Source: Microvirga aerophila (GTDB lineage: Bacteria > Pseudomonadota > Alphaproteobacteria > Rhizobiales > Beijerinckiaceae). Taken from it: a DNA stretch of 64,000 bases. The stretch covers positions 62,001-126,000 of the forward strand of contig NZ_QOIO01000009.1 in NCBI RefSeq assembly GCF_003332305.1, read 5' to 3'. Shown piece after piece: positions 38,732 to 48,015 of this stretch. The notes below the pieces were generated by a model, which saw nothing but the letters and a program-made list of their open reading frames with translations, did not search any database and had not been told where the DNA came from. Both the position numbers and the translations under genes were made by a program. Numbering within the stretch: the first letter of the stretch is position 1; every line of letters begins with the position of its first letter.

Positions 38732-40795
38732 TTACTGTGTGGGAGCAAGAGGAAAGGAACTCGACGCGTTCGCAAAGAGATCTGGGCGAACTTCCTTCAT
38801 TCTTTCACCAAGCACAGGCGCAAGGCTCCTGGCGAATGTCGCAGTCATGTGGTGCCGGTCCCGATAGATGAGGATATTCCCGCCCACGGCATGGCACAGA
38901 GTTTGGTCGCAAAATCGATCCGTCAGATCAATGAATTCGACGTTTTTGGGTTTGGGCTCCAGCGATGTACTGGGGTCGACATCGTTCATGTGTCGGTCGC
39001 GCGGACGTGCACATGCAACCACATTGGACAGATTCTTCTCAACGCATTCGGGAACGACGTGCCCCGGCCAAGGATTGTCCCGCACCGCAATGACGGTGAT
39101 TCTGAGCTCTTCAAGCCGCGACCAGAACATCACATAGGCGCTTGGGACGTGCTCTCTCCTGGGCTTCTGCCCCTCGACCTGAGCGCCGCGATACGGACGC
39201 GTGGATGTTGTGAAAACGACGTCCGGCTTCAAGTTCGTGAGGTATTCGAGGGCGCTTTCTCTCCACGTCTCGCAGTCCGAGGATGTCGTCGGCCGACCGG
39301 TGTAAGATAGTGTGCAAGCGGCCTTCGGGATGTTGATGATCCGCCATCCGTTCTGATGCGCTAGTACCTCCAGTGCGGGGAACCACTGCGCGGAATGCGA
39401 TCCGCCAGCCAATACGATCGTTTTCGTGGGCGCGGTTTCGTTCCCATACGTGCACACGATCAGTTCCGCCACACCAGGTCTTTGCTGGCATTTCTCGATG
39501 GTGGGCCTAGGCAAATCGCCCTTTGCACTAGCAGGGCCAGGTCGAAGCGGGATGCCAGGCGTGACCGCCGTCTCCATGGAGGCCGGAATCGAGCCCCCGG
39601 GATAATCAACCTTCGCAAGGCCGCGGCTGCTGTCAGCACGCTCCAGCATGAGCGTCCACAGAGTTGTGGTCACTAGGATCGGCATGACCCAACCTGTGCC
39701 CATGGCATGGAGATGCCAAGCATTGTACTTGCCGATAGCTGAGCGTTGGATCGGCTGCTCTACCCAGCGGTTCAAAAGATAGGCGCCGTATAGGGCGAGG
39801 GCGATGACCAGCAATCCATCGATAATGCCAAGTTTTGTCCGGTCGACAGCGATCATGTAGAAGATCAAAACCGGCCAATGCCAAAGGTAGAACGAAAAGG
39901 AAATTTCGCCCAAAGCCACAAGCGGCTTCCACGCAAGGACCCTATCCGCGCCCAAACTCATGCTGCCCCCGCCGGAAACAAGGACCAGAGCTGCGCCGAT
40001 CGTGGGCCAAAGCGCGACATAACCAGGAAACGTCACCTTAGCCGAAAACATGAAGCCGCAACTGACCACGGCGAGGAGGCCCGTCCAGCCAGCGAGGAAA
40101 CGAACCACAGGCGCGATCGTCAGATGCGGCAGAACCACAGCGACAAGACCGCCAAGAGCGAATTCCCAGACCCGAGCCCATGTATCGAAGTAGGTTGGTG
40201 CTGGGCTATGGCCCGTCTGGATAATGGAATAAGCGAGGGAGGCGAGGAAAACAGCGGCCAGAACGGCCACGAACGCAAATGTGACGGAGCAAAGCTTTCT
40301 TGCCAGAAGGGCCGCAGCCATCAGCAGGAATGGCCAAATGGCGTAGAACTGCACTTGAACCGACAGCGCCCAGAACTGCTGAACCGGGCTAGGCGGCTCG
40401 TCCCGAGCCAGATAGTCAACCGAGTTCATCATCAGCTTGATGTTCTCGAGGTGGAAGGCGCTGTAAAAGACTTCGGATAGAAAACTCTCGCGTCGCACGA
40501 GAGGCATCAACAGCAGGGCGACCAAGAGGGTGAGGCCTAGAACCGAGTAAGCCAGCGGGGCGATGCGTTTGGCGATTCGGCCCCAGAAGGCGATGACGTC
40601 GATGCTTTGGCGTCGTTGGAGTTCCCTGTACAGGGAGCCAGTAATCAGGAAGCCCGAAATGACAAAGAAAACGTCTACGCCGCCGGAAACTCGGCCTCCC
40701 CAGATATGAAAGACGGCCACTAGTAATGCGCCAATAGTCCGGATGCCCTGTATCTCGGGACGATAAGAGGATTGTTCAGGGAGCCAGGCACTCAT
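38732..40795 (-). CDS. Acyltransferase 3 family protein with SGNH domain (OafA/YrhL type)
   Basis: The 687-residue membrane protein starts with the acyltransferase-3 motif RPEIQGIRTIGALLVAVFH and VDVFFVISGFLITG, has about ten membrane helices to residue 390, then a periplasmic SGNH hydrolase-like domain with the serine block VLAGGSHSAQW and a C-terminal DRHHMTATF. Such proteins O-acetylate surface polysaccharides or peptidoglycan. Its GC content is visibly below neighbouring genes, and it sits alone between the HAD gene and the glycine-cleavage operon, suggesting horizontal transfer. Confidence 0.93.
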   Translation of the reverse strand: MSAWLPEQSSYRPEIQGIRTIGALLVAVFHIWGGRVSGGVDVFFVISGFLITGSLYRELQRRQSIDVIAFWGRIAKRIAPLAYSVLGLTLLVALLLMPLVRRESFLSEVFYSAFHLENIKLMMNSVDYLARDEPPSPVQQFWALSVQVQFYAIWPFLLMAAALLARKLCSVTFAFVAVLAAVFLASLAYSIIQTGHSPAPTYFDTWARVWEFALGGLVAVVLPHLTIAPVVRFLAGWTGLLAVVSCGFMFSAKVTFPGYVALWPTIGAALVLVSGGGSMSLGADRVLAWKPLVALGEISFSFYLWHWPVLIFYMIAVDRTKLGIIDGLLVIALALYGAYLLNRWVEQPIQRSAIGKYNAWHLHAMGTGWVMPILVTTTLWTLMLERADSSRGLAKVDYPGGSIPASMETAVTPGIPLRPGPASAKGDLPRPTIEKCQQRPGVAELIVCTYGNETAPTKTIVLAGGSHSAQWFPALEVLAHQNGWRIINIPKAACTLSYTGRPTTSSDCETWRESALEYLTNLKPDVVFTTSTRPYRGAQVEGQKPRREHVPSAYVMFWSRLEELRITVIAVRDNPWPGHVVPECVEKNLSNVVACARPRDRHMNDVDPSTSLEPKPKNVEFIDLTDRFCDQTLCHAVGGNILIYRDRHHMTATFARSLAPVLGERMKEVRPDLFANASSSFPLAPTQ

Positions 40796-40915
40796 GATTC
40801 CGTCGCCTCAGTCTGGATCTTGGAGGAACTTGCTGCGCAGTAGGGGGCACCCGCGCTTCGCATGGGCGATCCTCTCGGCTTCACTACGGAGCGAAGGGGC
40901 TATTACTCGTTTTAT

Positions 40916-40939
40916 GGTACGATATATAATTTACGTACC
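40916..40939. promoter_or_regulatory. AT-rich inverted repeat GGTACG...CGTACC
   Basis: GGTACG (40916-40921) and CGTACC (40934-40939) flank an AT-only core containing TATAAT on the plus strand and TATATA on the minus strand. It lies about 120 bp upstream of the acyltransferase ATG and may be its operator-promoter. Strikingly AT-rich in a GC-rich genome. Confidence 0.4.
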
Positions 40940-41126
40940 GTCAGCCCTGTGTATTTCAGGATCATTCGCCTGCCTCTTCCCCAAAGAGGGAGGTGGTCAT
41001 CGGCATGACTGGGTCGGCTCAGTCTTGCGATTGGCTCTCATCGGACGGCGGCGCAACGGACGAGACATCGCTGCGCTCAAAATTGACGGCCTATTGGCCA
41101 GGCCGGTCACAAGCGTCTTCCAAATG

Positions 41127-41155
41127 AAAATGCCGCCCCGAGGGGCGGCATTTTG
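41127..41155. terminator. Bidirectional terminator after the glycine cleavage operon
   Basis: AAAATGCCGCCCC, loop GAG, GGGGCGGCATTTT is a perfect inverted repeat with A-run and T-run on opposite sides, so it can terminate on both strands. For the minus strand it lies 29 bp beyond the gcvPB stop. Confidence 0.9.
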
Positions 41156-41183
41156 CATAACTTCATGGGTGTGGACGTTCTTG

Positions 41184-42830
41184 TTACTCCGCCGCTTCCG
41201 CGATGGGCGCAGGCGGCGTCCATTTCAGCACTGGGCTGCGCGCGGCGCGGGTCTCGTCGAGACGGCGGCGGGGAGCGTGGTACGGGGCGCCGGTGAAGCG
41301 GTCCTTGTCACCCTTCTTAGCCGCCATGGCAAGGTCGCGCAGGGTCGCGATGAAGAGGTCGAGGGAGGCTTTCGATTCGGACTCCGTCGGCTCGATCAGC
41401 ATCGCGCCATGCACCACCAGCGGGAAGTACATGGTCATCGGGTGGTAGCCCTCGTCGATCATGGCCTTGGCGAAATCGAGCGTGGTGACGCCCGTATCCT
41501 TGAGCCATGTGTCGTCGAACAGCACCTCGTGCATGCACGGCTTGTCACCGAAGGGCTGCGAGAACAGGTCCGCCAGGGAGGCGCGGATGTAGTTGGCGTT
41601 CAGCACCGCGTCCTCGGACGCCTGCTTCATGCCATCCGACCCGTGCGAGAGCATGTAGGCGAGCGCGCGCACATACATGCCCATCTGGCCGTGGAAGGCG
41701 GTCATGCGGCCGAACGGCTTTTCGGCCGTTTCGTCCTCATGCTCCAAGAGGGTGAACTCGCCGTCCTTCAGGGTCACGAACGGCACAGGCGCGAAGGGCG
41801 CGAGCCGAGCGGAGAGCACCACCGGACCCGCGCCCGGACCGCCGCCGCCATGGGGGGTCGAGAAGGTCTTGTGCAGGTTGATGTGCATGGCGTCGACGCC
41901 GAGATCGCCGGGCTTCGCCTTGCCCACGATGGCGTTGAAATTCGCGCCGTCGCAGTAGAAATACGCGCCCGCATCGTGGATTGCCTTGGCGATCTCCGCC
42001 ACCTGGTTCTCAAAGAGGCCGCAGGTGTTGGGATTGGTCAGCATGATCGCCGCCACGTCCGGACCGAGGAGCTTCTTCACGTCCTCCACGTGCACCCAGC
42101 CGTCGTCGCGGGCCGGAACCGGCTTCACCACGAAGCCGATGAGGGCCGCCGTCGCCGGGTTGGTGCCATGAGCCGAATCGGGCACCAGCACCACATTGCG
42201 GGTCTTGCCCTCGCCCTTGGCTTCGATGGCCGCCTTGATGGCCATCATGCCGCAGAGCTCACCATGCGCGCCAGCCTTCGGCGAGAGCGCCACGGTGGTC
42301 ATGTTGGTAAGCGTCACGAGGTAACGGCCGAGCTCGTTCATGAGCTCCAGCGCGCCCTGCACGGTGGAGACCGGCTGCAGGGGATGCACGTCCGAGAAGC
42401 CCGGCAGGCGGGCCATGCGCTCGTTGAGGCGCGCATTGTGCTTCATGGTGCAGGAGCCGAGCGGGAACAGGCCCGTGTCGATGCCGTAGTTCATCTGAGA
42501 CAGGCGCACGTAGTGGCGCATCGCTTCCGGCTCGGAGAGGCCCGGAAGACCGATTTCGTCCTTACGCTCCAAGCCGCCGAGGCGGGGCTTGAAGTTCTCC
42601 GGCTCATCGAAATCGACGCCCGTCACATCGGTGTGGCCGATCTCGAAGAGCAGCGGCTCGATCTGCGCCAGCGCCTTGTTGCCGGTGAAGGTCGGATGGC
42701 TTCCGGCGGAACCGGTGCTGAGAGTGTTGGCGTCACCCTGCATGCGGGCGGCCTGATCGCCCATGCCGGCGGCCGGATCGGACACACCGTGGGCTTGCGG
42801 AGCGGAGGGTCGTCCCTGGCGGTTCAACAT
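41184..42830 (-). CDS. gcvPB: Glycine dehydrogenase (decarboxylating) subunit 2
   Basis: The 548-residue PLP-dependent subunit has GLFPLGSCTMKHNARLNE, GKAKPGDLGVD and the PLP-lysine motif NLHKTFSTPHGGGGPGAG. With GcvPA it forms the P-protein that decarboxylates glycine and transfers aminomethyl to the lipoyl arm of GcvH. It is longer than usual, with about 45 extra N-terminal residues rich in Gly, Ala and Ser. The ATG at 42830 overlaps the gcvPA stop by one base (TGATG), showing translational coupling. Confidence 0.97.
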   Translation of the reverse strand: MLNRQGRPSAPQAHGVSDPAAGMGDQAARMQGDANTLSTGSAGSHPTFTGNKALAQIEPLLFEIGHTDVTGVDFDEPENFKPRLGGLERKDEIGLPGLSEPEAMRHYVRLSQMNYGIDTGLFPLGSCTMKHNARLNERMARLPGFSDVHPLQPVSTVQGALELMNELGRYLVTLTNMTTVALSPKAGAHGELCGMMAIKAAIEAKGEGKTRNVVLVPDSAHGTNPATAALIGFVVKPVPARDDGWVHVEDVKKLLGPDVAAIMLTNPNTCGLFENQVAEIAKAIHDAGAYFYCDGANFNAIVGKAKPGDLGVDAMHINLHKTFSTPHGGGGPGAGPVVLSARLAPFAPVPFVTLKDGEFTLLEHEDETAEKPFGRMTAFHGQMGMYVRALAYMLSHGSDGMKQASEDAVLNANYIRASLADLFSQPFGDKPCMHEVLFDDTWLKDTGVTTLDFAKAMIDEGYHPMTMYFPLVVHGAMLIEPTESESKASLDLFIATLRDLAMAAKKGDKDRFTGAPYHAPRRRLDETRAARSPVLKWTPPAPIAEAAE

Positions 42831-44170
42831 CACAGAACCTCCTTCAAGGCAGCCACAAGGGCCGCGCGGTCATCATCGGTGTTCACTTCGGTGGAGGCCA
42901 CGAGGAGCAGGTTGTCGAGGCCAGCCTCGGGCAGAAGCCGCGACACGGGCACGCCCGCGAGCACGCCCTTCTCGGCCAAGCGCTCGACAACTTCAGCCGC
43001 GGGCTTCGAGAGCTTCACGGTGAACTCGTTGAAGAAGGCCTTGTTGAGAACCTCTGCGCCGCTCACGTCATCGAGCAGGTCCGCCAGCTTCACGGCGTTG
43101 GCGTGGTTGACACGGGCAAGCCGGGTGAGGCCCGCCTGACCCAGCAGCGTCATGTGGATCGTGAAGGCGAGGCAGCAGAGGCCCGAATTGGTGCAGATGT
43201 TCGAGGTGGCCTTGTCGCGGCGGATATGTTGCTCGCGGGTCGAGAGGGTGAGCACGAAGCCGCGATTGCCGTCCGCGTCCACTGTCTCACCGCAGAGACG
43301 GCCCGGCATCTGGCGGATATATTTCGACTTGGCCGCGAACAGACCCACATAGGGGCCGCCGAAATTGAGCGCATTGCCGATGGACTGGCCCTCGCCCACC
43401 ACGATGTCCGCGCCCATGCTGCCTGGGGACTGCAACAGGCCCAGCGACACGGCTTCGGTGAACACGGCGATGAGCAGCGCGCCGTGCTGCTGCGCCTTGG
43501 CGGCGATGGCCTCGAGGTCGCGCACGTTGCCGAACACATCCGGCGTCTGCACGACGACGCAGGACACGCTGTCGTCGATCTGGGACAGGATATCTTCCGT
43601 GCCGGAGACGTCGGGACCCATGGTCACGACGTCGTCGCTCGCCATCTCAGAGAGCGTCTTCACCACGTCTACGTAGTGCGGATGCAGGCTGCCGGAGAGA
43701 ACGGCCTTGCGGCGCTTGGTGACCCGGTGCGCCATGAGCACCGCCTCGCCCGTGCCGGTGGAGCCGTCATACATGGAGGCGTTGGCCACATCCATGCCGG
43801 TCAGCGCCGCAACTTGCGTCTGGAACTCGAACAGGTATTGCAGGGTGCCTTGAGCGATTTCCGGCTGGTACGGCGTGTAGCTCGTCAGGAACTCAGAGCG
43901 CTGGATCAGGTGATCGACAGTGGCCGGCACGTGGTGCTTGTACGCGCCTGCGCCCACGAAGAACGGCACCGAGGAGGCCGAGACGTTCTTCGAGGACATG
44001 CGGGACAGGATGCGCTCGACCTCCAGCTCGCCCTTGCGGCGGGGAAGATCGATCGGCTCCTTGAGCAGCATGGTCTTTGGAATGTCGGCAAAGAGTTCGT
44101 CGACGGATTGGACGCCGATGCGCGCGAGCATTTCGCCGCGATCGGTATCCGAGAGGGGAAGATAACGCAT
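42830..44170 (-). CDS. gcvPA: Glycine dehydrogenase (decarboxylating) subunit 1
   Basis: The 446-residue subunit starts [20 protein letters not shown], typical of GcvPA. Recognisable segments are [41 protein letters not shown] and [19 protein letters not shown]. It lacks the PLP lysine, which is in GcvPB. The P-protein is thus split into two genes rather than one fused gcvP. It follows the osmC gene by 19 bp within the operon. Confidence 0.97.
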   Translation of the reverse strand: MRYLPLSDTDRGEMLARIGVQSVDELFADIPKTMLLKEPIDLPRRKGELEVERILSRMSSKNVSASSVPFFVGAGAYKHHVPATVDHLIQRSEFLTSYTPYQPEIAQGTLQYLFEFQTQVAALTGMDVANASMYDGSTGTGEAVLMAHRVTKRRKAVLSGSLHPHYVDVVKTLSEMASDDVVTMGPDVSGTEDILSQIDDSVSCVVVQTPDVFGNVRDLEAIAAKAQQHGALLIAVFTEAVSLGLLQSPGSMGADIVVGEGQSIGNALNFGGPYVGLFAAKSKYIRQMPGRLCGETVDADGNRGFVLTLSTREQHIRRDKATSNICTNSGLCCLAFTIHMTLLGQAGLTRLARVNHANAVKLADLLDDVSGAEVLNKAFFNEFTVKLSKPAAEVVERLAEKGVLAGVPVSRLLPEAGLDNLLLVASTEVNTDDDRAALVAALKEVL

Positions 44171-44189
44171 CGGTAAAAAACCTTGGGGG

Positions 44190-44663
44190 TTAGTGCGGGG
44201 AAATGCCCGCAACCACGATTTCCGTCAGGATGGAATTCGCGATGAAACACTCTTGATGAGCCAGGTGGTGCATGCTGGCGATTTGGTCCGGTGTGGGAAC
44301 CTTCTCGCCGGTGAAATCGATTGCCGGATCGAGGGTGATTTTTGACACGAAGAGCTTGCCGTTCTGGTTCTTCGTCATGACGCCGACCGCCTGATCCTCG
44401 TAGCGGTTGACCACGAACCTCTTCTTTGCCGCGATAGCCAGGAAGGTCAGCATGTGACAGCTCGAAACCGCCGCCACGAAGGCTTCTTCAGGGTCCACCG
44501 CATCTTCACGCGACAAGGGCAAGGGCACCACGGAGGGCGAAGCCGACGCCGGCACGGTGACGCCGCCGTCGAACGTCCAGAGATGGAAGCGGCTGTAGCG
44601 GTTGTCGGAGAAGGTGTCTCCGTCGCGCTCCCAGCGGATCGTCGCTCTGTATTCGTGCTCCAT
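44190..44663 (-). CDS. OsmC/Ohr-family thiol peroxidase inside the gcv operon
   Basis: The 157-residue protein has both redox cysteines of the family: C69 ([12 protein letters not shown]) and C139 (HQECFIANS), with the preceding Glu pair at 59-60. OsmC/Ohr proteins reduce organic hydroperoxides, and Ohr is known to take electrons from lipoylated proteins. The gene lies between gcvH and gcvPA, all in the same orientation with gaps of 13 and 19 bp, and so is expressed with the lipoyl carrier GcvH. I used the ATG at 44663; a GTG is two codons earlier. Confidence 0.92.
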   Translation of the reverse strand: MEHEYRATIRWERDGDTFSDNRYSRFHLWTFDGGVTVPASASPSVVPLPLSREDAVDPEEAFVAAVSSCHMLTFLAIAAKKRFVVNRYEDQAVGVMTKNQNGKLFVSKITLDPAIDFTGEKVPTPDQIASMHHLAHQECFIANSILTEIVVAGISPH

Positions 44664-44676
44664 GGCCACGGCTCCC

Positions 44677-45048
44677 TTAGAGGGACTTCACGAATTCCTG
44701 GTACTGCTCTTCCGTCAGCAGGCCTTCGATCTCGCTGGGGTTCGTCACGCGAATCTTCAGGAACCAACCGCGACCGGCCGGATCCTCGTTCACGGCGCCT
44801 GGAGAGGCTTCGAGGTCGCTGTTGACCTCGACCACCTCGCCAGAGACCGGGGCATAGATCTCGCTTGCGGCCTTCACGCTCTCGACAACAGCAGCCTCGT
44901 CGCCCTTGTTGACGGTCTTGCCGATGCTGGGCAGTTCCACGAACACCACGTCGCCGAGCTGAGCTTGAGCGTAGTCGGTGATGCCCACGATGCCGGCGTC
45001 GCCCTCGATGCGGATGTATTCGTGATCCTTGGTGTAACGGGTGGTCAT
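44677..45048 (-). CDS. gcvH: Glycine cleavage system H protein
   Basis: The 123-residue lipoyl carrier has YTKDHEYIRIEGDAGIVGIT, the lipoylation motif VVESVKAASEIYAPVSGEV with the modified Lys in SVKAAS, and PEGWFLKI-like sequence GRGWFLKIRV. It shuttles the aminomethyl group between the P and T proteins and is reoxidised by lipoamide dehydrogenase. It follows gcvT by 17 bp. Confidence 0.98.
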   Translation of the reverse strand: MTTRYTKDHEYIRIEGDAGIVGITDYAQAQLGDVVFVELPSIGKTVNKGDEAAVVESVKAASEIYAPVSGEVVEVNSDLEASPGAVNEDPAGRGWFLKIRVTNPSEIEGLLTEEQYQEFVKSL

Positions 45049-45065
45049 GTGCAGTCCCTCTGTTT

Positions 45066-46214
45066 TTAGCGCTTGTAACGGTGTGGTGCGAACGGCATGG
45101 CGGCGATCTTGGCGGGGATCGGCTTGCCGCGCACCATGAGATGAACATCGGTGCCGATGGCGGACACGTCGCGCGCCACATAGCCCATGGCCACCGGGCC
45201 GTTGACGGTGGGGCCGAAGCCGCCGGAGGTCACGACGCCGACCTCCCGGCCGTCGGGCGTCACGATGACCGAGCCCTCGCGAGCAGGCGCCCTGCCCTCG
45301 GGCTTGAGGCCAACGCGCACGCGGCCCGCGCCATCCTTGATCTCGCGCTGGACGCGCTCCGCACCCGGGAAGCCTCCCTCCTCGCGGCGGCGCTTCTGGA
45401 TCGACCAAATCAGGCCTGCCTCGATGGGCGATGTGGTGGTGTCGATGTCGTGACCGTAGAGGCAGAGGCCCGCCTCCAGGCGTAAGGAATCGCGGGCGCC
45501 GAGGCCGATGGGCTTCACTTCCGGATGCGCCAGTAAGGAGCGCCACAGCGCAGCCGAATCCTTGTCGTGGCAGGAGATCTCGTAGCCGTCCTCGCCCGTA
45601 TAGCCGGACCGGGAGATGTGGCACCAGATACCGTCGATCTGCACGTCGGCGGACATCATGAAGGCAAGCTCCGCGGCTTCCGGGGCCTTCTCGGCCATGA
45701 CGGCTGCGGCGGAAGGCCCCTGAAGCGCCATGAGCGCCAAGTTGTCCTTGCGGTTGAGCGTGACGCCGGCAGGCAGGCGGGCCTGGATGTGGGCGTAGTC
45801 GGCATCCTTCATGGAGGCGTTCACCACCAGGTACAGCCAGCCCTCGTGACCGGGCGCGCCCACGCGGGTGACCATGAGGTCGTCGAGGATGCCGCCATCG
45901 TCGGCCAGGAGTTGGGAATAGCGCTGCTGGTTGGGCTTGAGGTTGAGCACGTCCGCCGGGATTAGCGCCTCGAAGGCCTTGGCCACGGTCTCGTGGCTCT
46001 TGTCCTCGGCGACCAGGAAGGCCTGGCCCATATGGGACACGTCGAACAGGCCCGCGTGCTCGCGGGTCCAGTTGTGTTCCGTCAGGATGCCGGTGGGGTA
46101 CTGCACGGGCATGTCGTAGCCCGCGAAGGGCACCATGCGGGCGCCGAGCGCCACATGCTCGCCATGGAGCGGGGTTTTCAGAAGCGGCTCGTCGGCGCGG
46201 GCTGGCTCGGCCAT
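45066..46214 (-). CDS. gcvT: Glycine cleavage system T protein (aminomethyltransferase)
   Basis: The 382-residue enzyme transfers the one-carbon unit from GcvH to tetrahydrofolate, releasing ammonia. It starts LLKTPLHGEHVALGARMVPFAGYDMPVQY (in parts: TPLHGEH, VPFAGYDMPVQY), with FDVSHMGQ, RSGYTGEDGYEI and the C-terminal barrel (GVVTSGGFGPTV). It is the first gene of the operon, directly behind the glycine riboswitch, which begins about 55 bp upstream. Confidence 0.97.
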   Translation of the reverse strand: MAEPARADEPLLKTPLHGEHVALGARMVPFAGYDMPVQYPTGILTEHNWTREHAGLFDVSHMGQAFLVAEDKSHETVAKAFEALIPADVLNLKPNQQRYSQLLADDGGILDDLMVTRVGAPGHEGWLYLVVNASMKDADYAHIQARLPAGVTLNRKDNLALMALQGPSAAAVMAEKAPEAAELAFMMSADVQIDGIWCHISRSGYTGEDGYEISCHDKDSAALWRSLLAHPEVKPIGLGARDSLRLEAGLCLYGHDIDTTTSPIEAGLIWSIQKRRREEGGFPGAERVQREIKDGAGRVRVGLKPEGRAPAREGSVIVTPDGREVGVVTSGGFGPTVNGPVAMGYVARDVSAIGTDVHLMVRGKPIPAKIAAMPFAPHRYKR

Positions 46215-46267
46215 GGGATTCCCTCAAAAGACGCGCGTTTCAACGGGCCGTGCGGCCCGCTGGTTTG

Positions 46268-46468
46268 CGCCCCCTCTGTCCCGAGACCTGAGAGATTTCC
46301 CCCTGCGCTGCATAAGCGCCGCAAAGGTTACGCCCGTCGGTGGGCGGTGTCCTGTCGGACATCGCCGCTTTCCAGAGTGCCAGCTCCCACGCGGTCCTTT
46401 GGCCTGAGCGTTTCCGGGGCGGTTGCGCCTTCGGCGCCGGGCTCGTAGCCCGGTCTCTTCCGCGGGGA
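46268..46468 (-). ncRNA. Tandem glycine riboswitch
   Basis: Read on the minus strand, two aptamers follow one another. The 5' aptamer has GGAAGAGACCGGG, then CGCCGAAGGCGCAACCGCC and ACGCTCAGGCCAAAGGACCG. The 3' aptamer starts CTCTGGAAAGCGGCG, has CACCGACGGGCGTAACC, and ends in the classic ATCTCTCAGGTCTCGGGACA and GAGGGGG. It lies directly before gcvT and would switch the operon on when glycine is abundant. Confidence 0.93.
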
Positions 46469-46641
46469 TCAGCGGCTTCCTCACCTCTGAGGGTCCTGCC
46501 GGCAAAAGTCAACAAAGCAGGCTGACGCAACCGGGTCGTCCAGGCTTTAATTGACGCAGGCCCCGATAGGCCCCATCTTAGGCGCTGCTTTCACAGAAGG
46601 GGAGAAGCGCGGCCCGATCCGGTCAGCAGCTCCTGACATCG
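46469..46641. other. Gene-free stretch between gcv riboswitch and the CNNM/CorC gene
   Basis: This region holds the promoter of the gcv operon on the minus strand and of the CNNM/CorC-like gene on the plus strand. I can see no convincing -35/-10 pair. AGGGGAGAAG at 46598-46607 is purine-rich but is 35-40 bases from the TTG start. Confidence 0.5.
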
Positions 46642-47949
46642 TTGCTCGAACTGGTCATCGCTCTTTTTCTCGTCGCCCTGAACGGCGTCTTCGCGCTTTC
46701 CGAGCTCGCCATCGTGTCAGCCCGCCGCCCCCGCCTCAAGGCCATGGCAGAGCAGGGCCGCTCCGGCGCCAACACCGCCCTCGCCCTCATGGAAGATTCG
46801 GGGCGCTTCCTGTCCACGGTCCAGATCGGCATCACTCTGGTGGGCATCCTGGCCGGCGCTTTCTCGGGCGCAGCCCTGGGCGACCGGCTCACCCAGATTT
46901 TCCTCGATCGGGGCATGCCCGAAGGGGCCGCCGAGCCGCTCGGCTACGGCTTGGTCATCGGCATCATCACCTATCTGTCGATCGTGATCGGCGAGCTGGT
47001 GCCCAAGCAGCTTGCCCTGCGCAATCCGGAAGGAATCGCCTGCGCGGTGGCTCCCCTGATGCGCGTGCTGTCGAAGGTGGCTGCCCCTGCGGTCTGGCTC
47101 CTCAACGCCTCCACGCGACTGATCTTCGGCCTGTTCGGCCCCGCTTCCGACAGCGACACGACGGTGACCGAAGAGGAGATCAAGATGCTCGTCGTCGAGG
47201 CGGAAAGCGCAGGCGTGATCGAGGAGGAGGAGCGCCGCATGATCTCGGGCGTGCTTCGCCTGGGTGATCGGCCTGTGCGCGGTCTCATGACCCCTCGGAC
47301 GGACGTGGACTGGATCGACCTCGCCGACGGCGAAGAGACGATCCGCACGCTCCTGATCGAGACACCCCATTCACGGCTCCCGGTGACCGAAGGCACCTCC
47401 GACAACGTGATCGGCGTCGTTCAGTCACGGGAGCTTCTGGCATCGCTCCTGACAGGGCAGCCGCTGGATGTCCGCGCCCATCTTCAGCAGGCGCCCGTCA
47501 TTCCGGATACCCTCTACGCCCTGGATGCGCTCGCGGTTCTGCGCGACTCCGCCGTGCCGGTGGCGCTGGTCCATGACGAGTACGGCCATTTCGAGGGAAT
47601 CGTGACCCCGGCGGATGCGCTGGAAGCCATCGTCGGCGCCTTCCGGTCGGACAGCGAGGCGCCCGAGCCCGACGCCACCCGTCGCGACGACGGCTCGTGG
47701 CTGCTTGCCGGCTCCATGCCGGTGGACGAGATGGCGGAAATCCTTTCCGTTACCCTGCCGGAGAACCGTTCCTATCATACGGTTGGCGGCCTCGTGATCA
47801 GCGAGATTCAGCATCTGCCGAACACCGGCGAGCATGTAAACGCGCTCGGCTGGCGCTTCGAGGTGGTGGATCTGGACGGGCGGCGCATCGACAAGGTGCT
47901 GGCCATCCCGCTCAATCAGAGAGCAGGCGCGACCGTCGCTCCGACCTGA
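46642..47949 (+). CDS. CNNM/CorC-HlyC family membrane protein with CBS domains
   Basis: The 435-residue protein has a DUF21/CNNM membrane domain of about four helices (LVIALFLVALNGVFALSE, VQIGITLVGILAGAF, LVIGIITYLSIVIGEL), a CBS pair (VRGLMTPRTDVDWIDLA and later VVQSRELLASLL), and a C-terminal CorC-HlyC domain (SWLLAGSMPVDEMAEIL, GEHVNALGWRFEVVDLDGRR). The family is linked with magnesium or cobalt export; called haemolysin in old annotation, without real evidence. The start is TTG; no in-frame ATG lies nearby upstream. Confidence 0.9.
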   Translation: MLELVIALFLVALNGVFALSELAIVSARRPRLKAMAEQGRSGANTALALMEDSGRFLSTVQIGITLVGILAGAFSGAALGDRLTQIFLDRGMPEGAAEPLGYGLVIGIITYLSIVIGELVPKQLALRNPEGIACAVAPLMRVLSKVAAPAVWLLNASTRLIFGLFGPASDSDTTVTEEEIKMLVVEAESAGVIEEEERRMISGVLRLGDRPVRGLMTPRTDVDWIDLADGEETIRTLLIETPHSRLPVTEGTSDNVIGVVQSRELLASLLTGQPLDVRAHLQQAPVIPDTLYALDALAVLRDSAVPVALVHDEYGHFEGIVTPADALEAIVGAFRSDSEAPEPDATRRDDGSWLLAGSMPVDEMAEILSVTLPENRSYHTVGGLVISEIQHLPNTGEHVNALGWRFEVVDLDGRRIDKVLAIPLNQRAGATVAPT

Positions 47950-48015
47950 ACGGCGCGAGCTCATCATGCGGCAAAAATGGGCCAGTTTCCTCGCGCCGCA
48001 TGACGCGACGAAATT

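Larger units (their letters stand above)
40796..41183. other. Gene-free stretch upstream of the acyltransferase gene
   Basis: No gene is supported in these 388 bp. It holds the promoter side of the acyltransferase gene, an AT-rich palindrome at 40916-40939 and the bidirectional terminator at 41127-41155. Confidence 0.7.

Noticed and set aside
40794..43139. Long plus-strand open frame across the gcvPB/gcvPA region (781 residues)
   Set aside because: It runs antisense to two well-identified genes and through a terminator; composition is shadow-like.
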